Of a stretch of 5,154 bases of DNA, positions 1 to 4,909 are shown piece after piece. The notes beneath the pieces are model-generated. The model was not told where the DNA came from. It saw nothing but the letters and a program-made list of their open reading frames with translations, and did not search any database. How positions within the stretch are numbered: position 1 is the stretch's first letter; each line of letters begins with the position of its first letter. Source of the DNA: Spirochaetaceae bacterium (GTDB taxonomy: Bacteria; Spirochaetota; Spirochaetia; DSM-2461); contig JAEINM010000318.1 of the NCBI GenBank assembly GCA_016342385.1, forward strand, positions 1 to 5,154. Direction: 5' to 3'. Made by a program: the position numbers and the translations under genes.

Positions 1-440
1 TCCCCGTAACAGCAAGAGTTGATGTTGTTAAGGACAAGTTGTCTCTTATCGGTGGTTATGTTCTCAAGAATATTGTCAAATCTGTTTATACAGAAAATGC
101 TGCCCCTTCATCTACTTCTGAAACTGTTTACACATATACAACCAGTACAGGAACTGATGTCACACCTGTTCCTGTTGCTACTTCTACTATTGATGGTACA
201 GACACTACTATTACTTCGACTGAGTATACAACAGAAGCAGAATGGACCGGTCAGATGAACTTCATGATTCGATGGCAGCCAATGGAAGAAATGACTGTTG
301 ACTTCTTCGGGCAGTCAATTATAACAGCATTGGATTTTAATTTATTTGGATCAAGATCTACTGCACCTTTAGCTACTGATGGTTTCAATGCCTCACGCAT
401 AATTGATAATCTTGGTATGAGTGTATCATTTCATTTCTAA
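1..440 (+). CDS. Outer-membrane beta-barrel protein, C-terminal part (5' truncated)
   Basis: The reading frame is open from the left edge (first whole codon at 3) to TAA at 438-440, giving about 145 residues of a longer protein. The last residues, SVSFHF, show the alternating hydrophobic pattern and terminal Phe recognised by the BAM machinery, so this is probably an integral outer-membrane barrel. Two strand-like stretches at the left (RVDVVKDKLSLIGGY) are followed by an insertion of about 40 residues very rich in Thr and Ser, probably an extracellular loop. Further amphipathic strands follow (MNFMIRWQP, MTVDFFGQSI, ALDFNLFG). A Leu codon TTG at 39-41 could be misread as a start, but the frame continues upstream with sensible residues (VTARVDVVKDK), so the gene starts outside the window. 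A strong terminator lies 24 bases after the stop. I do not recognise the family; a porin-like or cell-surface barrel is an inference from the C-terminus. Confidence 0.75.
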   Translation, partial: PVTARVDVVKDKLSLIGGYVLKNIVKSVYTENAAPSSTSETVYTYTTSTGTDVTPVPVATSTIDGTDTTITSTEYTTEAEWTGQMNFMIRWQPMEEMTVDFFGQSIITALDFNLFGSRSTAPLATDGFNASRIIDNLGMSVSFHF

Positions 441-464
441 TAGATAATTTTATTTAGATATTCT

Positions 465-490
465 GGGCTGTCTTCGGGCAGCCCTTTTTT
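465..490 (+). terminator. Rho-independent terminator of the outer-membrane protein gene
   Basis: GGGCTG (465-470) pairs with CAGCCC (479-484). The stem is extended inward by a T-G wobble and a C-G pair that close a TTCG tetraloop (473-476). Six T residues follow at 485-490. The hairpin sits shortly after the stop at 440 and matches the classic intrinsic terminator on the plus strand. Confidence 0.93.
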
Positions 491-576
491 GTGAACCTTT
501 AAATCCCTTAAAAGCATCCTATTACTTTTTACTATAAATTGAGACAATTTGAAGTGGTAAGGAACTTGTGGTTAAC

Positions 577-615
577 AGTATGCTCTTCAGCGAGCCGGGG
601 GCTTCGGAGCATACT
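577..615. repeat. Strong GC-rich inverted repeat between convergent genes
   Basis: AGTATGCTC (577-585) is perfectly complementary to GAGCATACT (607-615). Inside it CGAGCC (591-596) can pair with GGCTTCG (600-606) with one bulged T around a GGG loop, leaving a five-base bulge on the left arm. It lies about 20 bases past the kinase stop codon on the minus strand and about 90 bases past the terminator of the upstream gene. There is no T-run after either arm: the minus-strand 3' flank is GTTAACCAC and the plus-strand flank is CTCTATTACTT. It could be a 3' stabilising hairpin or weak terminator for the kinase mRNA, or one copy of an extragenic palindromic repeat family. Confidence 0.7.
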
Positions 616-635
616 CTCTATTACTTCTGGATTTA

Positions 636-2624
636 CTAGAAATCTTCCATGACCTTTTCAATATCTCTTTTATAGATTGGTTTAGTCAGAATTTTGTACT
701 CATGATCGGGCAGCCTCTTTTTAAGGTTCTCCCTAAAGACAGTGGAGTCGCCCAGTGCAGTTATAAATATGATCCGGGCCTTATCATCAAAGTCATATAT
801 TTCCTCTGCCGCTTCCGGTCCGGTTTTAACATTCATATTATTGTCCAGAGATATATAGTCGGGCTTCCTGTTTTTATAGGACAATACGGCTGATTCCCCA
901 TTGTCTTTATAGTCGATGACATTCAGACCCATTTCAGTAAAGTATTTGGCCAGATAGAACTGAACATAGAGAGAATCATCTACAATAATAACAGATTTTC
1001 CATGGGGATTCCGGTTCTTCAGGTTTTCAAGACGAAGGGAAACAAAGGCATCTTTCTCCTCTTTTCTCTCCTTTCTTATGGCCATAAGGATAGAGGTGAA
1101 AACAGCAGAGTCCAAATGATCGATATCATCTCTGCCCTGAAGCTGATAAAGTGTCCTGTAGGATTCCGCTTTGGATCTAACACTGTCCAGTGGCATTTCG
1201 AACCAGTTGGATAACTCACTGAGCATCCCTTCGAAATCGTCCACTTTATAGGGGGGAAGATTGATGGAAAATATTGCTCCTCCTTCCGGATTATCCGAAA
1301 TGGATAGCGTTCCTCCCTCCCTCTGAATAATGTTATTGGTTATCCACAGACCACGTCCACTGCCCTCAATGGAGGTGGTTATTTCCCTGCGGTAGAATTT
1401 TTCCAGAATTTTCTTCTTTTCCTCTTCGGGAATCCCCTTCCCCGAATCAATGATGTGGATTCTTATATCCCGATCTTTTTCTACAAGTATTTTAACTTTA
1501 TCATCAGTGTCTGTGTATTTAAGAGCATTTTCTATCAGATTTGATACGGCATTTTTAAAGAGAGCTGATGTCTGGACAAATAGAAACTCCGGAGAAATAT
1601 ACTCGACCTCTATTCTATCATGATTTATAAGTGGAATCCTTTTTTCCGTGACTTTTATGTTTTCCATAAGTTCAACTATGGACACTATCCTTTTTTTAGA
1701 AGACATGATCCCAGTAGCTTCTGTAATAAGTTCCTGTATGTCTGTAACGGATTCACTTATTGATGTTTTTACTTTTTTTTCACTGACCTGATCTATATCA
1801 TATTTGAGGCTTATAAAATGATTCTTTGTATCATGAGACAGGATATCCAGGCTGGTCTCCAATATGACACTCTGTTCCCGTAGTTTGATTGTGCGCTCTT
1901 CCACTTTTTTTTCAATTTCCCGGTAGGATTCCTGCAGAGCTGTTTCGGCTTCTTTCTGTTTTTCGATGATATCGGCATAATCAGATTTTATAAGAGCAAG
2001 GGACTGGTAGATTTTTTTAAAGGGATTGCTGTCATCAAGATCGAACTGGGGTATGTTCCTGTCTTTTAAATCCCAGCTCAGCTCATTGATAAAATAGAAA
2101 AGTCTATCAATTTCATTTTTTTCATCCATGGAATCATGCTCGGAAGGTATATCATTCACGTGCTCCTTTAAGTAGAGAGCTTTTTCAATAGCTTTCTTGT
2201 AATTTCGACAGAGGAAAAGAGGGAAATCACGGGAGTATATCTTTTTCCCCAATTCAAATGACCAGCGTATTACAGGAGATCCGTTATAGCCGAATAATCC
2301 CAGCAAGTAGCCACGATCCTGTTCATCCAGGAGCATTTGAGCAAAAAGAATCCTATTGTCTTTACTGACTAGCCCTTCAAGTCCTGAATAGTCTTTGAGC
2401 TCTATGTGTTTTTTATCATATAATCCCGTGTTCTTGAGAAATTCCCTGCGGCAATCTATAAATCTGGACATACCATCATTTATGCTATTACCTTTTGGAA
2501 TAGATAGAAACATATCCTCTCCCAGTTGCATAAAGGAAACAGAGTATAAATCTGTCAGCTGTATATTTGTCCATTGAGGTTCAGATTTTATTATTAAGCC
2601 GCTGATCGGGCAGATATTTTCCAG
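636..2624 (-). CDS. Soluble hybrid histidine kinase with STAS-like sensor module and C-terminal receiver
   Basis: Predicted cytoplasmic kinase of 662 residues if it starts at the CTG at 2622-2624; no membrane segment is seen. Residues 1-155 form a module beginning MENICPISGL with alternating strands and helices, STAS-like in order (inference). A coiled coil (about 216-256, including EIEKKVEERTIKLREQ) leads to the DHp helix with phosphoacceptor His264 in LSHDTKNHF; Asp265 and Asn268 fit the phosphatase-type ExxN/DxxN pattern. The ATPase domain (about 341-458) has the N-box NLIENALKYT, G1 box DSGKG (Asp393), FYR F-box and G2 box GSGRGL. A helical linker of about 80 residues precedes a receiver (about 542-662) with acid pair Asp549/Asp550, phosphoacceptor Asp594, Thr622 and Lys648, all key residues present. 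ATG codons exist at 2531 (no Shine-Dalgarno) and 2513 (GGGAGAGG upstream), but either would remove the first strand and the CPISG segment. A receiver-STAS-like gene is divergent. Kinase identity is certain; the start and the ligand are not. Confidence 0.93.
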   Translation of the reverse strand: MENICPISGLIIKSEPQWTNIQLTDLYSVSFMQLGEDMFLSIPKGNSINDGMSRFIDCRREFLKNTGLYDKKHIELKDYSGLEGLVSKDNRILFAQMLLDEQDRGYLLGLFGYNGSPVIRWSFELGKKIYSRDFPLFLCRNYKKAIEKALYLKEHVNDIPSEHDSMDEKNEIDRLFYFINELSWDLKDRNIPQFDLDDSNPFKKIYQSLALIKSDYADIIEKQKEAETALQESYREIEKKVEERTIKLREQSVILETSLDILSHDTKNHFISLKYDIDQVSEKKVKTSISESVTDIQELITEATGIMSSKKRIVSIVELMENIKVTEKRIPLINHDRIEVEYISPEFLFVQTSALFKNAVSNLIENALKYTDTDDKVKILVEKDRDIRIHIIDSGKGIPEEEKKKILEKFYRREITTSIEGSGRGLWITNNIIQREGGTLSISDNPEGGAIFSINLPPYKVDDFEGMLSELSNWFEMPLDSVRSKAESYRTLYQLQGRDDIDHLDSAVFTSILMAIRKERKEEKDAFVSLRLENLKNRNPHGKSVIIVDDSLYVQFYLAKYFTEMGLNVIDYKDNGESAVLSYKNRKPDYISLDNNMNVKTGPEAAEEIYDFDDKARIIFITALGDSTVFRENLKKRLPDHEYKILTKPIYKRDIEKVMEDF

Positions 2625-2636
2625 AATAAGCCTCCC
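2622..2636 (-). promoter_or_regulatory. Shine-Dalgarno GGGAGG before a CTG start of the kinase
   Basis: On the minus strand GGGAGG (2636-2631) is followed by CTTATT and then CTG (2624-2622), a spacing of six bases. The frame upstream is closed by TAG at 2658-2660, and no ATG, GTG or TTG lies in frame between that stop and the ATG at 2531. The only other plausible initiator is ATT at 2625-2627, with a spacing of three. This site decides the chosen start; it would yield an N-terminus reading MENICPISGL. Confidence 0.55.
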
Positions 2637-2720
2637 ATTAGTGATCTTTCGGAATTGCTATTATTTCCCCGCCATGAGGATGGTCTTCATTTTAATTTTA
2701 ATATAAAAACCAATATTTTA

Positions 2721-2749
2721 ATTCTAGTTTTACCTGGCAGAAAAAGCAA
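2721..2749 (-). promoter_or_regulatory. Candidate promoter for the histidine kinase gene
   Basis: On the minus strand TAGAAT (2726-2721) matches a sigma-70 -10 box at five of six positions. A weak -35, TTGCTT (2749-2744), lies 17 bases upstream and inside the 16-bp palindrome at 2743-2758. A start near 2713 would give a leader of about 90 bases before the CTG start. A second possible -35, TTGACT (2767-2762), lacks a good -10 at the right distance. This is pattern matching only. Confidence 0.35.
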
Positions 2750-2758
2750 TATTGCTTT
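2743..2758. promoter_or_regulatory. Perfect 16-bp palindrome, candidate operator in the divergent region
   Basis: AAAGCAAT followed directly by ATTGCTTT is a perfect palindrome with no spacer. It lies between the divergent kinase and receiver genes and covers the candidate -35 of the kinase promoter; it is about 60 bases upstream of the receiver gene. This symmetry suits a homodimeric regulator. Alternatively it could form a short AT-rich hairpin, though with no loop it is a poor one. Confidence 0.5.
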
Positions 2759-2778
2759 GTTAGTCAAAGGTTTAGACC

Positions 2779-2808
2779 TGTACAAAACCATATTCTATTT
2801 AGTACAAT
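2779..2808 (+). promoter_or_regulatory. Candidate promoter of the receiver gene, implying a leaderless or near-leaderless mRNA
   Basis: TGTACA (2779-2784) and TACAAT (2803-2808) resemble -35 and -10 boxes (four and five of six matches) with an 18-base spacer. Transcription would then start at about 2815, next to the ATG at 2816. The bases before that ATG (AGTACAATAATTTTC) contain no Shine-Dalgarno, which agrees with a leaderless start. GTACAA occurs at 2780-2785 and again at 2802-2807, 22 bases apart, so the same bases could instead be a direct-repeat binding site. Confidence 0.4.
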
Positions 2809-2815
2809 AATTTTC

Positions 2816-3685
2816 ATGAATAAAATACTGGTAATAGATGAATCGCCGCTTTTCAGAAAATTTGCTATATCACTGCTTGAATTTCACGGATGCAAAGTTT
2901 TTCCCTCACGCAGTGGATTCGATGGATTGAATCAGCTTCGAAAAGTACGGCCGGATCTTATAATAATTGATGATGCGCTTAATCGGCAGAGTGTTAATAA
3001 TTTTCTGAAAAAGAAGAGTGAAGATATTAATATAAAAGACATTCCGGTCATTTTTCTGGCCAAGAGTTTCAGTCAGGAGCGCATAGTCGAATTATGCCGG
3101 GTTAAAGTAAGACGGTTTATTTTGAAACCAATCAAAGTTGATAAATTTCTCACAACAGTGGGGTCTTTTTTTAATAGAGATTTTTTTATTGATTCATCGG
3201 AATGTCAGCTTAATCTCCATGTCAATGAAAATCTTATTCTCGTTGAAGTTGCCAGGGGCTTTAATAGAACAAAACTGGATCTGGTGCATTGGAAGATTAA
3301 AGAAATTATGTTGGCTAATAATATAGAAAACCCTAAAATAATGCTGCTTATTTCAGATGTTACTATAGATGATGAAAATTTGTATATTCTCATCAGTTCT
3401 CTCCTGGCTATACCGAATAATACGGATGATGTCAAAATCCTTACAAATGAAAAATTTGTAAAAAATGCCATAAAGACCAATCCAAATTTTGAAACCATAG
3501 ATATCTGTAACAATCTGATTGAAGCTATTGATGCTTTTTTCGGTAAAAAGGGTCTTGAGAACCTGACCAGTAACCAGGACATGGTTCATCAGATTTATTT
3601 ATCTACAGGCGATAATTATGAAACATCTGGTATTATTGATCTGAATTTCAGTGAGGAGAAGAATCCTAGGCAAAATCAGGTTTAA
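2816..3685 (+). CDS. Receiver-domain protein with degenerate switch residue and STAS-like C-terminal half
   Basis: A 289-residue cytoplasmic protein. Residues 1-120 form a CheY-like receiver: MNKILVIDES gives the acidic pair Asp8-Glu9, LIIIDD the phosphoacceptor Asp52 (Asp53 adjacent), and FILKPI the conserved Lys104. The usual Thr/Ser after strand 4 is Ala82 in VIFLAKS, so switching may be altered. Residues about 132-245 alternate strand and helix (NLILVEVARGF, helix, PKIMLLISDVTID, helix, DDVKILT, helix, FETIDIC, helix), a STAS-like order; this fold call is inference and no standard effector (HTH, GGDEF, HD-GYP) is seen. The last 40 residues look disordered. The start is fixed by the canonical receiver N-terminus, despite the absence of a Shine-Dalgarno. 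It is divergent from the hybrid kinase, a plausible partner, and ends eight bases from a convergent gene. The gene is visibly more AT-rich than the kinase gene. Output through protein binding rather than DNA is the likelier role. Confidence 0.88.
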   Translation: MNKILVIDESPLFRKFAISLLEFHGCKVFPSRSGFDGLNQLRKVRPDLIIIDDALNRQSVNNFLKKKSEDINIKDIPVIFLAKSFSQERIVELCRVKVRRFILKPIKVDKFLTTVGSFFNRDFFIDSSECQLNLHVNENLILVEVARGFNRTKLDLVHWKIKEIMLANNIENPKIMLLISDVTIDDENLYILISSLLAIPNNTDDVKILTNEKFVKNAIKTNPNFETIDICNNLIEAIDAFFGKKGLENLTSNQDMVHQIYLSTGDNYETSGIIDLNFSEEKNPRQNQV

Positions 3686-3693
3686 GAGTTTTT

Positions 3694-4119
3694 TCAGGCG
3701 AAACTTGCAAAAAAACGGTGGATCTTATGAATTCCTCCACCAATGAGCATCATGGGGCAGGCCGTGGCAATCTCAATTCCTCTATCCTTGCATTCATTTG
3801 AAATTTCATCTGAAACCATTTTTCGGTTTTGGAAAAGGATTCTTTTTACTCCGCTGTCTTTTATATGGGAAAAAGCCTTAGAAACGTTTTCCTTCTTCAT
3901 CAATATATAAGCCGTTTCAGGAGTCTTTTTCAGTTGGGAAATATTCTCATAGACTTTAATGTCATAATTTTCACTTTTTTTCGGATTCACGGGATAGACC
4001 GTAATACCGGCTTTGTTCAGTTCCTTGTATATCATTCTGCTGAAACTATCTTTTTTACTGGAGTATCCCATAAACAGAATCTCCTGGTTTGTAATAAAAT
4101 CTCTTGTGGGTATCTTCAT
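3694..4119 (-). CDS. CoA-binding domain protein, YccU/CoA_binding_2 type
   Basis: A single-domain Rossmann-fold protein of 141 residues, the usual size for this family. The N-terminal strand and loop ILFMGYSSKKDSFSRMIY matches the family pattern of a hydrophobic strand, G-x-S, then F/Y and a helix. ITVYPVNPKKSE is the second strand with the typical V-x-P-V-N-P motif. The chain ends with CKDRGIEIATACPMMLIGG, where a conserved Cys followed by a hydrophobic stretch is usual for the family. The family is proposed to bind CoA, but its cellular role is poorly defined. The start at 4119 is chosen because GGAG (4126-4129) stands six bases upstream; in-frame ATGs at 4131 and 4149 have weaker sites, the latter only AAGAG close behind an A-rich tract. 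It is convergent with the receiver gene (eight bases apart) and divergent from the zinc-finger gene. No terminator was seen after its stop. Confidence 0.85.
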   Translation of the reverse strand: MKIPTRDFITNQEILFMGYSSKKDSFSRMIYKELNKAGITVYPVNPKKSENYDIKVYENISQLKKTPETAYILMKKENVSKAFSHIKDSGVKRILFQNRKMVSDEISNECKDRGIEIATACPMMLIGGGIHKIHRFFASFA

Positions 4120-4129
4120 TTTTTTCTCC
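4117..4129 (-). promoter_or_regulatory. Shine-Dalgarno that selects the start of the CoA-binding protein
   Basis: On the minus strand GGAG (4129-4126), six A residues and then ATG (4119-4117) give an ideal ribosome-binding arrangement. This favours the third in-frame ATG over those at 4131 and 4149. The family fold begins about 12 residues after this Met, so nothing is lost by the shorter start. Confidence 0.6.
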
Positions 4130-4230
4130 ATCTCTATTAGAATATTCATTATACTCTTTTTTTTCTTTTTCCGAAAGATACAGGTTGCAGTCTTTCTGTT
4201 GACATGAAATTCTGTAATCGGGAAGTCATG

Positions 4231-4253
4231 ACGTAATTTCTTTGAAATTATGT
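4231..4253. promoter_or_regulatory. Long palindrome over a -35 box, candidate operator
   Basis: Two ten-base half-sites, ACGTAATTTC (4231-4240) and GAAATTATGT (4244-4253), are inverted repeats around TTT with nine of ten positions matching; the inner seven (TAATTTC and GAAATTA) are perfect. The right arm covers the -35 element at 4242-4247. A dimeric repressor bound here would block the promoter. The zinc-finger/HTH protein encoded downstream is an obvious but unproven candidate ligand. Confidence 0.6.
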
Positions 4254-4269
4254 CCCTCTATGGTATAAT
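4242..4269 (+). promoter_or_regulatory. Strong sigma-70-like promoter P1 for the zinc-finger/HTH gene
   Basis: TTGAAA (4242-4247, five of six matches to the -35 consensus) is followed after 16 bases by a perfect TATAAT (4264-4269). Transcription from about 4276 would give a leader of about 100 bases before the ATG at 4378. The -35 box lies inside the palindrome at 4231-4253. Confidence 0.65.
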
Positions 4270-4284
4270 CTATATGAAAAATGC

Positions 4285-4315
4285 TTGAGTTAAAAGAAAT
4301 ATCTGTTATTATAAT
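4285..4315 (+). promoter_or_regulatory. Possible second promoter P2 for the zinc-finger/HTH gene
   Basis: A second perfect TATAAT (4310-4315) has TTGAGT (4285-4290) upstream at a long 19-base spacing. The nine bases TATAATCTA occur at both -10 sites (4264-4272 and 4310-4318), 46 bases apart, which suggests tandem promoters or a small duplication. Confidence 0.4.
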
Positions 4316-4377
4316 CTAGATTCAGATCAACTTGCTCATAACTTAAAATCTAAACGAGTTAAATAGGATTTAATAAT

Positions 4378-4899
4378 ATGTTTTGCATTGTGTGTAAAAA
4401 TGAAGTCCATGGTGTCCTGATACAGGGACACTGCCGGAACTGTGTTGAAAGAAAACTGGTCTCTCATGATCAGATACAACAGGAACTTTCTGATTCCAGA
4501 AATCATGTAGAAGAACTTCTTGCTGAATTGCGAAGACTCTCCATTAAAAATCAATCACTTCAGAGTAGACGAGGTCGAAAGGGTTCCGCTTCTGAAGGAG
4601 AGAGAAGAGCTCTTATGACAGAAGATGAATACAGAGAATTCCTCGATAAACTGGGGAAGCAGAGAGATTCCGAACTCGCCCGGGAGTATGGAGTTTCCGA
4701 TTCCTATGTGTGCAGGACCAGACAGAAACTGGGAATTCCCACATATGCCAATAATGAGGAATTGTGGAAGAAGATAGATCCGGTTATTTTCAAAAAATCC
4801 ATACGCGCTGTGGCTGCGGAATTCGGGATTGACCGGGGAAGAATTGAACGGAGAAGAAAGAAACTGCTTCAGACCAGGGAGCAGCTGGTAAAAGTCTAG
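4378..4899 (+). CDS. Cys4 zinc-finger, coiled-coil, double HTH-like DNA-binding protein
   Basis: A 173-residue protein of a family I do not recognise by name. Residues 3-22 hold two CxxC knuckles (Cys3/Cys6 and Cys19/Cys22), a likely zinc site. Residues about 27-62 form a charged, Leu-spaced helix (QQELSDSRNHVEELLAELR) that could be a coiled coil for dimerisation. A basic patch RRGRKG (64-69) follows. Residues about 95-120 (RDSELAREYGVSDSYVCRTR) have the classic HTH spacing with Gly at the turn, as in Xre/LuxR-like or transposase-type helices. Residues about 138-163 (KSIRAVAAEFGIDRGRIERR) look like a second copy of the same motif. AGGA at 4365-4368 lies nine bases before the ATG. It is preceded by tandem promoters and a palindrome, so autoregulation is a reasonable inference, and it ends ten bases from a convergent gene. 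A transcriptional regulator is the best reading; a phage- or transposon-derived origin is possible, but no mobile-element neighbour is seen. Confidence 0.8.
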   Translation: MFCIVCKNEVHGVLIQGHCRNCVERKLVSHDQIQQELSDSRNHVEELLAELRRLSIKNQSLQSRRGRKGSASEGERRALMTEDEYREFLDKLGKQRDSELAREYGVSDSYVCRTRQKLGIPTYANNEELWKKIDPVIFKKSIRAVAAEFGIDRGRIERRRKKLLQTREQLVKV

Positions 4900-4909
4900 G
4901 CGCTGGTCT
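4871..4909. terminator. Weak possible hairpin at a convergent gene end
   Basis: AGACCAG (4871-4877) pairs with CTGGTCT (4903-4909), followed on the plus strand by TTAATTTG. The loop is 25 bases, and an alternative small hairpin (ACCAG 4873-4877 with CTGGT 4885-4889) competes. It overlaps the end of the zinc-finger/HTH gene and its stop codon. The T-run is poor, so a terminator role is only tentative. Confidence 0.25.

Noticed and set aside
19..258. Leu-rich 79-codon frame inside the outer-membrane protein gene
   Set aside because: It arises from reading the Thr/Ser-rich codons in another frame; the overlapping frame has the clear barrel C-terminus.
571..620. Integron attC site
   Set aside because: The GTTAAC beside the hairpin hints at a core site, but GTTRRRY and RYYYAAC boxes in the right places are absent and no integrase or cassette structure is present.
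2624..2640. ATG at 2638-2636 (minus) as the kinase start with a frameshift
   Set aside because: Its own frame stops after 14 codons, it lacks a Shine-Dalgarno, and it would need an insertion or deletion error; the CTG behind GGGAGG explains the data without one.
3205..3582. 125-codon open frame on the minus strand opposite the receiver gene
   Set aside because: It lies wholly antisense to a well-supported gene, its hydrophobic, Ser/Phe-rich translation is typical of a reversed charged sequence, and it has no recognisable motif.
3675..3720. Bidirectional terminator between the receiver and CoA-binding genes
   Set aside because: No stem of useful length with a T-run could be found in or around the eight-base gap.
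3829..4140. 103-codon open frame on the plus strand opposite the CoA-binding gene
   Set aside because: Antisense to a gene with clear family motifs; the Phe/His-rich product has no family resemblance.
4157..4170. Homopolymer tract (T8 C T5) as a phase-variation switch
   Set aside because: Eight bases is short for slipped-strand switching. The tract lies outside the chosen coding region and more likely reflects an A-rich leader of the CoA-binding gene.
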